From Euperipatoides rowelli (taxonomy: Eukaryota; Onychophora; Udeonychophora; Euonychophora; Peripatopsidae), in assembly GCA_003024985.2 (NCBI GenBank), contig PXIH01S0011598.1: 10,115 bases of DNA. The stretch is one strand, 5' to 3'. Of this stretch, positions 1 to 6,376 are shown in pieces. Position 1 is the first letter of the stretch. Each line of letters begins with the position of its first letter. A program made the position numbers and the translations under genes. The notes below the pieces were generated by a model, which searched no databases, was not told the origin of the DNA, and saw only the letters and a list, made by a program, of their open reading frames with translations.

Positions 1-8
1 CTTAATTC

Positions 9-346
9 TTTTTTTTTTTAAAAAATAAATTTCCTCTGAGAGAGGAAATGCTAACAATATTTATTATGTAATTTTACAATTTTTACAAGCCATCTAACCG
101 GATAGAACAATGATGAGTTCTTCTTCAGTTAAGGTCAACCATTAATTCTTATTATACTAAATTTTCATTAAGTAGAACGCAAAGTCCTATAATCATTCTA
201 ACTGGATGAATAAAACCCTACTCTCCCGGTCTTTCAGAAAGAAAGACATTTGGGATTTTGGGTCAGACAGCACAAGCCTTGAACCTGGCTCATGCCGACA
301 CCAAGGAGCTTAAGGCAGCCCAGCTCATCCCACTGAGCCACCACCC
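9..346 (-). repeat. Probable tRNA-derived SINE, reverse orientation
   Basis: Read on the minus strand, this block begins with a GC-richer, tRNA-like head (about 346 to 262) and runs into an AT-rich body. It ends in an A-rich tail, seen on the plus strand as the T-run at 9-19. The head holds a perfect match to the RNA polymerase III A box and a near match to the B box, spaced as in tRNA-derived SINEs. The body ends near a small hairpin (arms 29-37 and 41-49). SINEs are non-autonomous and are copied by LINE machinery. I did not find a convincing target-site duplication and cannot assign a named family, so both ends are approximate. A decayed tRNA pseudogene with unrelated flanking DNA is the alternative. 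Confidence 0.45.
275..340 (-). promoter_or_regulatory. RNA polymerase III internal promoter (A and B boxes) of the SINE
   Basis: On the minus strand, TGGCTCAGTGG at 340-330 fits the A-box consensus TRGYNNANNGG fully. GGTTCAAGGCT at 285-275 fits the B-box consensus GGTTCRANNCC except at its last base. The starts are 55 bases apart, within the usual tRNA/SINE range. The match is seen directly; promoter activity is inferred. Confidence 0.55.
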
Positions 347-581
347 CTTGACAGTTTCATGTTATCTTTACAGATTTTCTACCCAATCCAAATATCATTA
401 ATTTCATTGTTTTTTGGACGACAGAAAAGTGATTTTAGCCAAAATAATGGAGTTACTAAAAGATTATGGTACAATACTTATCATCAGACCTACCCAAATC
501 AAAATTAATGATCATAAATCTTTTACTACCACATCAGTTTATTTGACAGTAGCCTTACATGAGGGAATATCCTTGGACAAA
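346..581. other. Unassigned stretch with one short open frame
   Basis: This lies between the SINE head and the first LTR fragment. A plus-strand frame is open from 414 to 599 (61 codons, TTG start, no ATG at its beginning). Its predicted peptide is unremarkable, with no motif I recognise, and its last codons run into the flank of the LTR. It is as likely a chance ORF as a relic. I see no other structure here. Confidence 0.3.
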
Positions 582-609
582 TTTCTATTATATATTTAAT
601 AGAAAGAAA

Positions 610-802
610 TGAGATATGCTATTTACAAACAAAAACTACATAATTTAATGAATTATAAAATGGCAAAACAAGAGATAAATTAGAGCATTACTGCTCAGAA
701 TCAAAACTAATTAAAGAACAGTTTGTTCTCGAATCTGGCTGTAGTAGCAAGAACTTGATACACATGTCATAAACTATCCAGCTTTATATCAAAGATATAA
801 CA
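610..802 (-). repeat. Ty3/Gypsy LTR copy A, inverted relative to the adjacent pol
   Basis: Read on the minus strand, this 193-bp segment starts TGTTATATC at 802 and ends GCATATCTCA at 610, giving the TG...CA ends typical of LTRs. It is clearly related to copy B (1928-2165, opposite strand) and copy C (2202-2379, same strand). Next to its 5' end (803-811) is the reverse complement of GGGGATAAC, the polypurine tract that precedes the 3' LTR in this family, so A derives from the 3' end of an element. It points the wrong way for the plus-strand pol that follows it. About 28 bp beyond its outer end (582-609) also match the flank of copy B. Confidence 0.75.
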
Positions 803-813
803 GTTATCCCCAA

Positions 814-1917
814 TTATCAATTGAGGTTTGATGCATAATTTGGAGCCTAAGAGTTGTAATACCTACCTCTCTTAAGGAAGCTATACTCAAAAAACTTCAT
901 CATGGTCATTACGGGATGTTAAAATTGAAACTTTTGGCTAGGTCAATCTGTTGGTGGTTTAACATCGACAAGGCCATTGAGCACATCTCCAAAATGACCC
1001 CACCAAAGTCAAAATACACCTGTGGACATGCCTCAAAGGACCCTGGATAAGAGTACACACAGACATCATGGGTCCCTACATGAATAAACTTTTCCTAATT
1101 ATGGTTGCTAGCTACTCTAAGTGTCCAGAGGTTAAAATGCTGGAAAAAGCCAACTCCGAAAAGATAATGATAACCTAGGAAAATTACACTGGCATCCCCC
1201 GTTTACATCAGACAACTTCAAACTTTTTTGTAAAAACCGAGGAGTACACCACATTAAATCAGCCCCCTGCACCTGGCTAGCAATGGGCAAGCTGAATGGT
1301 TCGTTGAAATTGCCAAAAATTTCCTAAAAAAGGGGAAAGATCTCAATAATAGGAATTTAAGGGTTGAGGTCTACAAATTACTTTATACTTATCATACCAC
1401 ACCACATTTCACCCTGAAGGTCTCCCCTGCCAAACTCTTTCTTGGTAGAAAATTACATAGTAGACTTCAAAAAATAAACCCCTTTCCTCCTCTACTTCAG
1501 AAGTCATTAGGGAAGCAATTTGTCAAAGGTCAAAATGTCTTAATCAAAAACTTTAGTAGAATTTATAAGACCAAGTGGATAGAGGCCAAGATCGTCAAAT
1601 CATGTCACCAGTAACCTTTCTAGTTCAATTAAATGATGGTAGACAATTTAATAGGTACTTCAATCAACTGTGACCTTCTTACATTCTACCCTTACAACCT
1701 CCCAGTATGCACTCAGATGACTCCACTAGTCTTTTGGAACATTTACTGTTAAGACCTTCTACTTCTCAAACCACATCAGTTATCGATATTCCCCAGTGTC
1801 CCCACAGATCATCAACTTACCACCCAGTGATACAAGACAAATGCAGATTTGATAGCAAACCTACACAGTTACCCTACTAGGGNCCGGAAACCCCCGGACT
1901 GCTTAGTTCTCTTATAG
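814..1917 (+). pseudogene. pol: Decayed Ty3/Gypsy pol, integrase to C-terminus
   Basis: This is the remnant of the integrase half of a Gypsy polyprotein; protease, reverse transcriptase and RNase H are absent. The reading frame is broken into pieces at about 832-1050, 1050-1178, 1196-1270, 1282-1614 and 1608-1673, followed by a weak continuation to the stop at 1915-1917. Visible in order: the N-terminal zinc region (LKKLHHGHYGMLKLK, then CWW) without a clear CX2C; the first catalytic Asp in RVHTDIMGPY; FTSDNFKLF and HHIKSAP; the catalytic Glu in NGQAEWFVE; TTPHFTLKVSPAKLFLGRK; and the C-terminal domain (KWIEAKIVK, then SPVTFLVQLNDGRQF). The block that should hold the second catalytic Asp (usually DNG) is deleted between about 1178 and 1196. 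The final RKPPD motif lies just before the polypurine tract, so no env was present. An N lies at 1883. Confidence 0.88.
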
Positions 1918-1927
1918 AGAGGATAAC
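1916..1927 (+). promoter_or_regulatory. Polypurine tract before LTR B
   Basis: AGAGAGGATAAC sits directly between the pol stop codon (1915-1917, overlapping by two bases) and the start of LTR B. The corresponding site of the other copy, minus strand 2392-2380, reads TAGAGGGGATAAC. A purine-rich tract abutting the 3' LTR primes plus-strand DNA synthesis in LTR retrotransposons. Position and composition are seen; function is inferred. Confidence 0.5.
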
Positions 1928-2165
1928 TATTATATCTTTCATATAAAGCTGGCTAGTTTATGACATGTGTATTAAGTTCAAGATACAACAGTCAGATTCA
2001 AGAATGAACTGTTCTTTTAATTAGCTTTGATCCTGAGCAGTTTTGCTTTATTACTGCTCAGGTGCAGGGGGGGGGGGGGCTGATTTAATGTGGTGTATTC
2101 CTCGGTTTTTGCTCTTTTATAGTTCATTAAATTATGTAGTTTTTGCTTGTAAATAGCATATCTCA
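1928..2165 (+). repeat. Ty3/Gypsy LTR copy B, with a rearranged interior
   Basis: This is the 3' LTR of the plus-strand pol copy. It aligns with the reverse complements of copies A and C at both ends: TATTATATCTTT at the start (the usual TG mutated to TA) and GCATATCTCA at the end. It is 238 bp against 193 and 178 for A and C. After CTGAGCAG (2033-2040) about 75 bp of foreign sequence replaces the normal middle, and homology resumes at TTCATTAAATTATGTAG near 2123. The segment just before the insertion resembles A more than C, because C has a deletion there. Confidence 0.78.
2059..2110 (-). repeat. Inverted fragment of integrase inside LTR B
   Basis: This segment is the reverse complement of 1232-1275 in the neighbouring integrase remnant. 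The match covers GCAGGGGG, CTGATTTAATGTGGTGTA and TCCTCGGTTTTT, with one mismatch and a G-run grown from 5 to 13. It starts beside a short inverted repeat (CTGAGCAG at 2033-2040, CTGCTCAG at 2054-2061), and the CAGG at the join is also present at the donor site. This is not a normal part of an LTR. Confidence 0.8.
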
Positions 2166-2201
2166 TTTATTTCTATTAAATATATAATAGAAACTATTAT
2201 A
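2166..2201. repeat. Palindromic spacer between opposed LTRs B and C
   Basis: Thirty-six bases separate the CA end of LTR B from the inverted end of LTR C. They include TATAATAG (2183-2190), AAA, then CTATTATA (2194-2201), a perfect 8-bp inverted repeat. If the LTRs really end in TATAATAG rather than CTCA, the two LTRs are separated by only three bases. The core is nearly self-complementary, so its origin cannot be read from the window alone. Confidence 0.6.
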
Positions 2202-2379
2202 TGAGATATGCTATTTAAAAACAGAAACTACATAATTTAATGAATTATAAAACAGCAAAACAAGAAAGAAATTAAAGCATTACTGCAAGGATCAAAACTA
2301 ATTAAAGAACAGTTTGTTCTCGAATCTGAAATTGATATGCATGTCATAAACTATCCAGCTTTATATCAAAGATATAACA
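2202..2379 (-). repeat. Ty3/Gypsy LTR copy C
   Basis: Read on the minus strand, this LTR runs from TGTTATATC at 2379 to GCATATCTCA at 2202 (178 bp) and follows the minus-strand pol fragment and its polypurine tract. It lacks about 15 bp present in A and B after GACATG. It is the 3' LTR of the second, minus-strand copy, so the two elements meet tail to tail. Confidence 0.78.
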
Positions 2380-2389
2380 GTTATCCCCT

Positions 2390-3012
2390 CTACAAGAGAG
2401 TTAAGCGGTCCGGGGGTTTCCGTGTCCTGGTAGGGTAATCTGTGGAGTGTCTGAGGCTCGGTATCAAATCTGCATTTGTCTTGTATCACTGGGTGGTAGG
2501 TTGATGATCTGTGGGGACACAGGACGAGTACCGGTAACTGTTGTGGTTTGTGGAGTAGACGGTCTTACCAGTATATGTTCCAAAATGCTAGTAGAGTCAT
2601 CTGAGTGCATACTGAGAGGTTATAAGGGTAGAAGGTAAGAAGGTTGCAGCTGATTGAAGTGCCTCTTAAATTGTCTATCATCATTCAATTGAACTAGAAA
2701 GTTACTGGAGACAAATTTTGATGATCTTGGCCTCTATCCACTTGGTCTTATAAATTCTACTAAAGTTCTTGATTAAGACATTTTGACCTTCGATGAATTT
2801 CTTCCTGAACGATTTCTGAGGTAGTAGAGGAAGGGAGTTTATTTTTTGCAGTCTACTACATAATTTCTACCAAGAAAGATTTCAGCAGAAGAGACCTTCA
2901 GGGTTCAATGTGGTGTGGTACAATAAGTATAAAGTAATTTGTTGACCTCAACCCTTAAATTCCTATCGGTGAGATCTTTACCCTTAATTAATGTTCTCAA
3001 AATGACAAGTTA
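2390..3012 (-). pseudogene. pol: Decayed Ty3/Gypsy pol C-terminus, second copy
   Basis: This is the minus-strand counterpart of about 1310-1917 in the first copy. Reading leftwards it shows LRVEVNKLLY near 2945, the GRN block, the KWIEAK-type C-terminal domain near 2735, and the end of Pol with the RTRKPPDRL motif (about 2425-2402), closing with a TAG at 2392-2390 next to the polypurine tract. It has several frame changes and cannot be functional. It is truncated at about 3012, so the catalytic core is missing here. It diverges from the plus copy by scattered substitutions and indels, so the two are not a recent exact duplication. The plus-strand open frame at 2447-2638 is its antisense shadow. 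Confidence 0.85.
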
Positions 3013-3020
3013 ATGGTTGG

Positions 3021-3221
3021 TTGCACACAAGAAGCCATCAACAACAATGCTTCACATGTCAGTCCAATGCACATGACATCCGAGATTGCAGAAACCAATG
3101 GGTGGGCAGTTCACTGCTTACAAGGAGAAAGGATATGAACATTCATGCACTCTTATACACATGCCTTATATTAAAGGAAACCCATATGGCTCGTTCCAAT
3201 GAAATTGAAGCTGATAGCTAA
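3021..3221 (+). pseudogene. CCHC zinc-knuckle protein fragment, probable LINE ORF1 tail
   Basis: A 66-codon open frame with no ATG at its beginning. Residues 10-23 (CFTCQSNAHDIRDC) are an exact CX2CX4HX4C zinc knuckle, the nucleic-acid-binding motif of Gag nucleocapsids and of ORF1 proteins of some LINE clades, including Tx1-like ones. It starts just after the minus-strand Gypsy fragment ends and lies on the plus strand, like the LINE ORF2 remains from 4872. I therefore infer it is the ORF1 end of that LINE; it could not be the Gag of the adjacent minus-strand element. The rest of the peptide has no motif I recognise. A Gag relic of another retrotransposon is the alternative. Confidence 0.55.
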
Positions 3222-3868
3222 CAAATTGGATGATCTTCCTACAACCAATCACAGTGGTCTCACTAGTTTGGATCTAATGCACATTTTTCTAAAACCATTG
3301 TTAAACTCATTGCTTAGAACCTCATGTTTCCACTAGATAAACCACAAAAAGATCAATCAAAACAACAACAAGAAGCTTGGAGATGGTGAAACAAACTTCT
3401 TTCATAGTGAATATTAACAACGTTCAACTTCAGACAATCTACCTAATACCCTTGCTGTTAAAAAACTTAAATCTGATCAAAATGGATAAAGTTCAACACA
3501 AGTCATTAATAAGCACCAACATAGTGCAAAATTCTTTATTAGCTTCCTATCATTTCTATGTGGTGAGTATTCTATGTATCATACATTGTTCCTTGTGTTT
3601 ATGGCCTATATCCCACACTTTGCTCATCTTATACACCCTGTTTGGTAAGCTAATTTATTTCTTCTATTTCTGATAGTTATTTTTATTCTGGGAACAAGCT
3701 AGTAGCAGGTTTTGGTATGATATTTTGAATTGTGTTCTTAATTTGTTAATGATTGTGGTTCATATTTGTTTGTGCTTTTCTTTTAAGTTTTACTTTATAT
3801 GTTTTTTTTTTAGGATATAGCACATTTCAACCATGCCTGATTTATACGCAAATCTAAAATGGTGCTTT
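3222..3868. other. Unassigned stretch, possible decayed ORF1 tail
   Basis: A plus-strand frame is open at 3377-3673 (98 codons, ATG start). Its peptide is rich in Ile, Leu, Phe and Tyr, with a hydrophobic second half, and matches nothing I know. Another plus-strand frame over about 3360-3530 gives a Ser/Thr/Asn/Lys-rich, charged text with the basic patch VKKLKSDQ, more like the disordered tail of a LINE ORF1, but broken by stops. Neither is convincing. The right end (about 3660-3868) is T-rich. Confidence 0.3.
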
Positions 3869-3872
3869 TTAA

Positions 3873-4476
3873 CCTTTAACTACATGCGTCAACAAATATA
3901 GCATAAGTACACGCGTGGTGTATTTTGTTCACATCAAAAATGTAAACAAATTTACTTTAAAAAAAAGGTGTTTTCAATAAATACTACATATATTACACAA
4001 ATGAATGTATATTAAACTAAGATCAGCTTTTATTAAAAATATTGAAACATAAACAGTCCTAAATATTTAAACAAAATAAAAAATCCATTTCTTGAAAATA
4101 AGCAAATATAATTACAAATATTTAAACTAAAAACTAAACTATTCTCATCACAACCATCATTATTCCACTCTAACCAAGTGATGACAGTAAACTATAATCA
4201 ATATAATACAGTATTATATTTGAATGCTAACTGATTATAATTACATAACTAAATGCATGGTGTATTTTATACACCAAATACCAGCACTGCTGCAGATTTA
4301 ACAACAATTTATGAACTTATCACTAAAGTTGCATCAACAATACTAATGGTGGTCATAGTGGACACTACAATAAAAGGTTAGGTGGCATTAACAGTTCCAC
4401 ATGAATCTTTAAACAAAAATTGTATCATTTTTAGTGTGAGTGGTGCATTTTATACACCAGCGCGTGTAATTAAAAG
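3873..4476. mobile_element. TTAA-flanked MITE, piggyBac-like (604 bp)
   Basis: TTAA at 3869-3872 and again at 4477-4480 bound the segment. Reading inward from each TTAA, the left end is CCTTTAACTACATGCG and the right end, reverse complemented, is CTTTTAATTACACGCG; including the TTAA, 17 of 20 positions match and all three differences are transitions. A TTAA target duplication is the hallmark of piggyBac-superfamily elements. There is no transposase ORF, so it is non-autonomous. A near-palindromic motif of the form TGGTGYATTTT...CACCA occurs at 3916, 4258-4276 and 4441-4459, possibly transposase-binding sites. Very AT-rich DNA makes chance TTAA common, so the support rests on the TIRs and the repeated motif. 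Confidence 0.55.
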
Positions 4477-4480
4477 TTAA

Positions 4481-4871
4481 ACATAAAGGGCATCAATAAC
4501 TTTATGAAGTGTGAAACGTCATTGTCACACTTATTGCAGAACGAAATACAGATCTGCCAGTGTTTCTTTCAGACAATTTTCTCCGGGGAGGCATTTCGCA
4601 AGTTCAGGTGGGGGCAAGGTGTATGTATTTACAGATTTTTTAATAAGCTTTTTTTTTGGTTGACTGGATGTTTTGTTGCCTTTTATGTCTGATTTGATAA
4701 GCTTTTTTTTTTTTTTTTAGTAAGTGATCGTTATGTTGATTTTGTGTTCATTGACTAAGGTTTTGTTGACTTTCTGTTTCATTTAATATAATTTTTATTT
4801 TTTCCAATTTTCCCTGGGGGGGGGGGCAGTTGGTTTGCTCCGAGGGGTGGGGGCTAAGCCCCACCGGAGGT
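4481..4871. other. Stretch with foldback arms and GC-rich hairpin, no gene
   Basis: This lies between the TTAA element and the LINE endonuclease. It contains a small hairpin (AAGTGTGA...TCACACTT, about 4506-4531), two copies of ATAAGC followed by a T-run (about 4643 and 4697), an 11-G run (4816-4826) and a GC-rich patch with GGGGCTAAGCCCC (about 4850-4862). Open frames at 4504-4692 (plus) and 4748-4933 (minus) look like chance frames over low-complexity sequence. No host gene is supported. Confidence 0.5.
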
Positions 4872-4890
4872 ATGCCTGAAAGAAACACTG
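4558..4890. repeat. Inverted repeat pair overlapping the LINE endonuclease start
   Basis: CAGTGTTTCTTTCAG at 4558-4572 is perfectly complementary to CTGAAAGAAACACTG at 4876-4890, with weaker similarity around it (CTCCGG on one side, CAGATCT versus AGGTCT on the other). The right arm lies inside the LINE endonuclease frame. Read on the minus strand, the left arm continues into a peptide like that region (KETLADLYFVLQ). The left arm therefore looks like a small inverted piece of the same LINE, but terminal repeats of a separate foldback element are possible. Confidence 0.45.
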
Positions 4891-5473
4891 AGGTCTGCTT
4901 CTTGCAAGAAACAAAAATTAAACTAAATTCCAATATTGAGTGGAGATCTTTTCAAAAGTAGTTTAATATTTTTCAGGGGAATTTTGTGCACTCTAACAGG
5001 GGAATATGTATATTACTGGCAACCATGGAGGTAAACCAATCTTTATACCTCCTTGCTGGCAACATTGGTAAATGCTTCACAAATTAAGCTCATCAAAAAA
5101 ACTGATAGATGCATAATTTTGAGTTTCACTTATGTGTGATTATAATGCAAATGATTCATGTCTATTCATCAAACAATTTGGTACAGAACAGAAAAATTTC
5201 CAAAGACATCATTTATTTTATAATACCCACTTGTAGTAATTTTATGAAAAGTGGGGATTTCAATGTTAATAATTTTTATAAACTTCTTGAATTAAATAAA
5301 TTTTTCATACAAAATTAGTTATCAATGTTGCCAAATATTTAAATTTGGACACAGTTCCCACACACTATGGAAATACTTCTCAAAGGTTGGATTATCTCTT
5401 CATTAAAGTTCACTTTTTTAATGCTTTCACTTACTTTGTAAAACATCTTGCCATTTCTGACCCTGTTATGTAA
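4872..5473 (+). pseudogene. Decayed L1/Tx1-like LINE ORF2, APE-type endonuclease
   Basis: The endonuclease nicks target DNA to prime reverse transcription. Its landmarks appear in order: EVCFLQETKI near 4890-4920 (catalytic Glu in QET), SNRGICILL near 4995-5020, VYSSNN near 5160, SGDFNVN near 5253-5275, then THYGNTSQRLDYLF near 5365-5410 and AISDPV near 5450-5470. The last normally reads SDH, so the catalytic His is replaced by Pro. One frame covers 4872-5318, with stops at 4959-4961, 5085-5087 and just before 5109. A frameshift around 5300-5315 moves the rest to another frame, ending at TAA 5471-5473. The ATG at 4872 only opens the surviving frame; the true N-terminus is missing, replaced by the GC-rich foldback stretch. 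Confidence 0.85.
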
Positions 5474-6138
5474 TTGGGTAATATTGTGTCAAACTATAAT
5501 TTTTCTTGACCTTTATCTGGAAAATCACATCATTTTTACCCCAAGAATTTTCTTTGAATTTAGTTGATATGTCTGATATCTATTGAGAAGCTCATAATTT
5601 ATTTTGTTATTCTAAAGTTAATATTAATGTATGGCCTGACTTTAAGGCTAAGCTCGCAAATATAATTTTAAACTCAAATAAAAACTTTTTTTAAAAAAAT
5701 TAAATAAACGCATTGCTGAGCTATCCGCCGGCACCATTGATAAGTTGAGCAACTTTAATGCATCCTAAACACCTTTTTTTTTTCTTATGTGTAATAATGA
5801 ATTAAATAATTTTAGTAAAAGGTATCATGCATTCAAAGAATGCATGATACCTTTTACTAAAAAAAACATTATTGCTACACCTAACGAGATTTCTAAACTT
5901 ACTACTACATGTTTTTTTTAAGAAAAATAATTCAAATTTTATGTTCCAGATTTTTCACAATGGTCATAACAGAGTTAGTGCAGAAAATATACAAATAGCT
6001 CTTCAACAATTGTCCAATATATATTTTGATGTTCACGTGATCAGTTAGTAACCCTTGATTACATCAATTTTCTCATGGATGAATCCTTACATCAGTATAT
6101 TTTTACTTACGATTACATGTAATGATGTTGAAGTAGCC
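5474..6138 (+). pseudogene. Same LINE ORF2, linker between endonuclease and RT
   Basis: The region continues the LINE in broken frames. Recognisable pieces are NLVDMSDIY and VNINVWPDFKAKLANIIL (about 5558-5680), the kind of W-plus-K-rich helix that follows the endonuclease in L1-group ORF2. After it come ELNNFSKRYHAF (about 5797-5834) and QIFHNGHNRVSAENIQIALQ (about 5948-6010), the usual approach to the reverse transcriptase domain. Frames change repeatedly, and a perfect hairpin (5810-5862) replaces normal coding sequence just after RYHAF. Confidence comes from order and spacing with the flanking domains rather than from any one motif. Confidence 0.72.
5810..5862. repeat. Perfect 25-bp inverted repeat with 3-nt loop
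   Basis: Arms 5810-5834 and 5838-5862 are exactly complementary (core GGTATCATGCATTC / GAATGCATGATACC) around the loop AAA. The left arm fits the LINE reading (FSKRYHAF); the right arm does not, so it is most likely an inverted copy of the left. The stem is not followed by any sign of a terminator or RNA gene. Confidence 0.95.
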
Positions 6139-6142
6139 TTAA

Positions 6143-6372
6143 CCCTTTCCACTCCAATTGAAAATTGTCTTGTTTGCATTCTTTTAAATCCCCTGATTTT
6201 AATCTTTTGTTTTTTTTAAAAATCATTTGGAAAGATTAAAAACAAATATATTTTAGTCCCTTTGAACATAAATGTTATTAATTTAAAGCATTTTTGAGGC
6301 TAACAATGATTGTTGATTTGAGAATTTTAAAGTAAAAATGTCGGCATAATACCGTACTTGGAGTGGAAAGGG
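6143..6372. mobile_element. piggyBac-type MITE (230 bp) inserted in the LINE
   Basis: The element has perfect 15-bp terminal inverted repeats, CCCTTTCCACTCCAA at 6143-6157 and TTGGAGTGGAAAGGG at 6358-6372, flanked on both sides by TTAA (6139-6142 and 6373-6376). TTAA duplication with CCC ends is characteristic of the piggyBac superfamily, whose MITEs often start CCCTTT. No coding capacity is present, so it was moved by a transposase in trans. It sits between the LINE linker and the RT domain, so it arrived after the LINE. The TIRs are still identical, suggesting it is younger than its host element. Confidence 0.85.
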
Positions 6373-6376
6373 TTAA

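Noticed and set aside
814-1917. Polinton/Maverick-type element, suggested by inverted terminal repeats beside an integrase
   Set aside because: The integrase runs into a Gypsy-type C-terminus, polypurine tract and TG...CA LTR, and the inverted copy A includes the 3' polypurine tract, so it is a rearranged LTR element.
2447-2638. Plus-strand open frame of 63 codons
   Set aside because: It lies antisense to the clearly recognisable minus-strand Gypsy pol C-terminus.
3377-3673. 98-codon plus-strand frame as a real gene with membrane segments
   Set aside because: The hydrophobic half is what T-rich DNA encodes by chance; there is no family resemblance, and another frame fits a decayed ORF1 tail about as well. 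Kept only as an unassigned stretch.
4504-4692. Plus-strand open frame of 62 codons
   Set aside because: It crosses the foldback arm and T-runs and has no motif; likely chance.
4816-4862. G-quadruplex or regulatory GC island
   Set aside because: The G-runs are real, but nothing links them to a gene, and homopolymer length may be unreliable.
4748-4933. Minus-strand open frame of 61 codons
   Set aside because: It is antisense to the LINE endonuclease start and the G-run.
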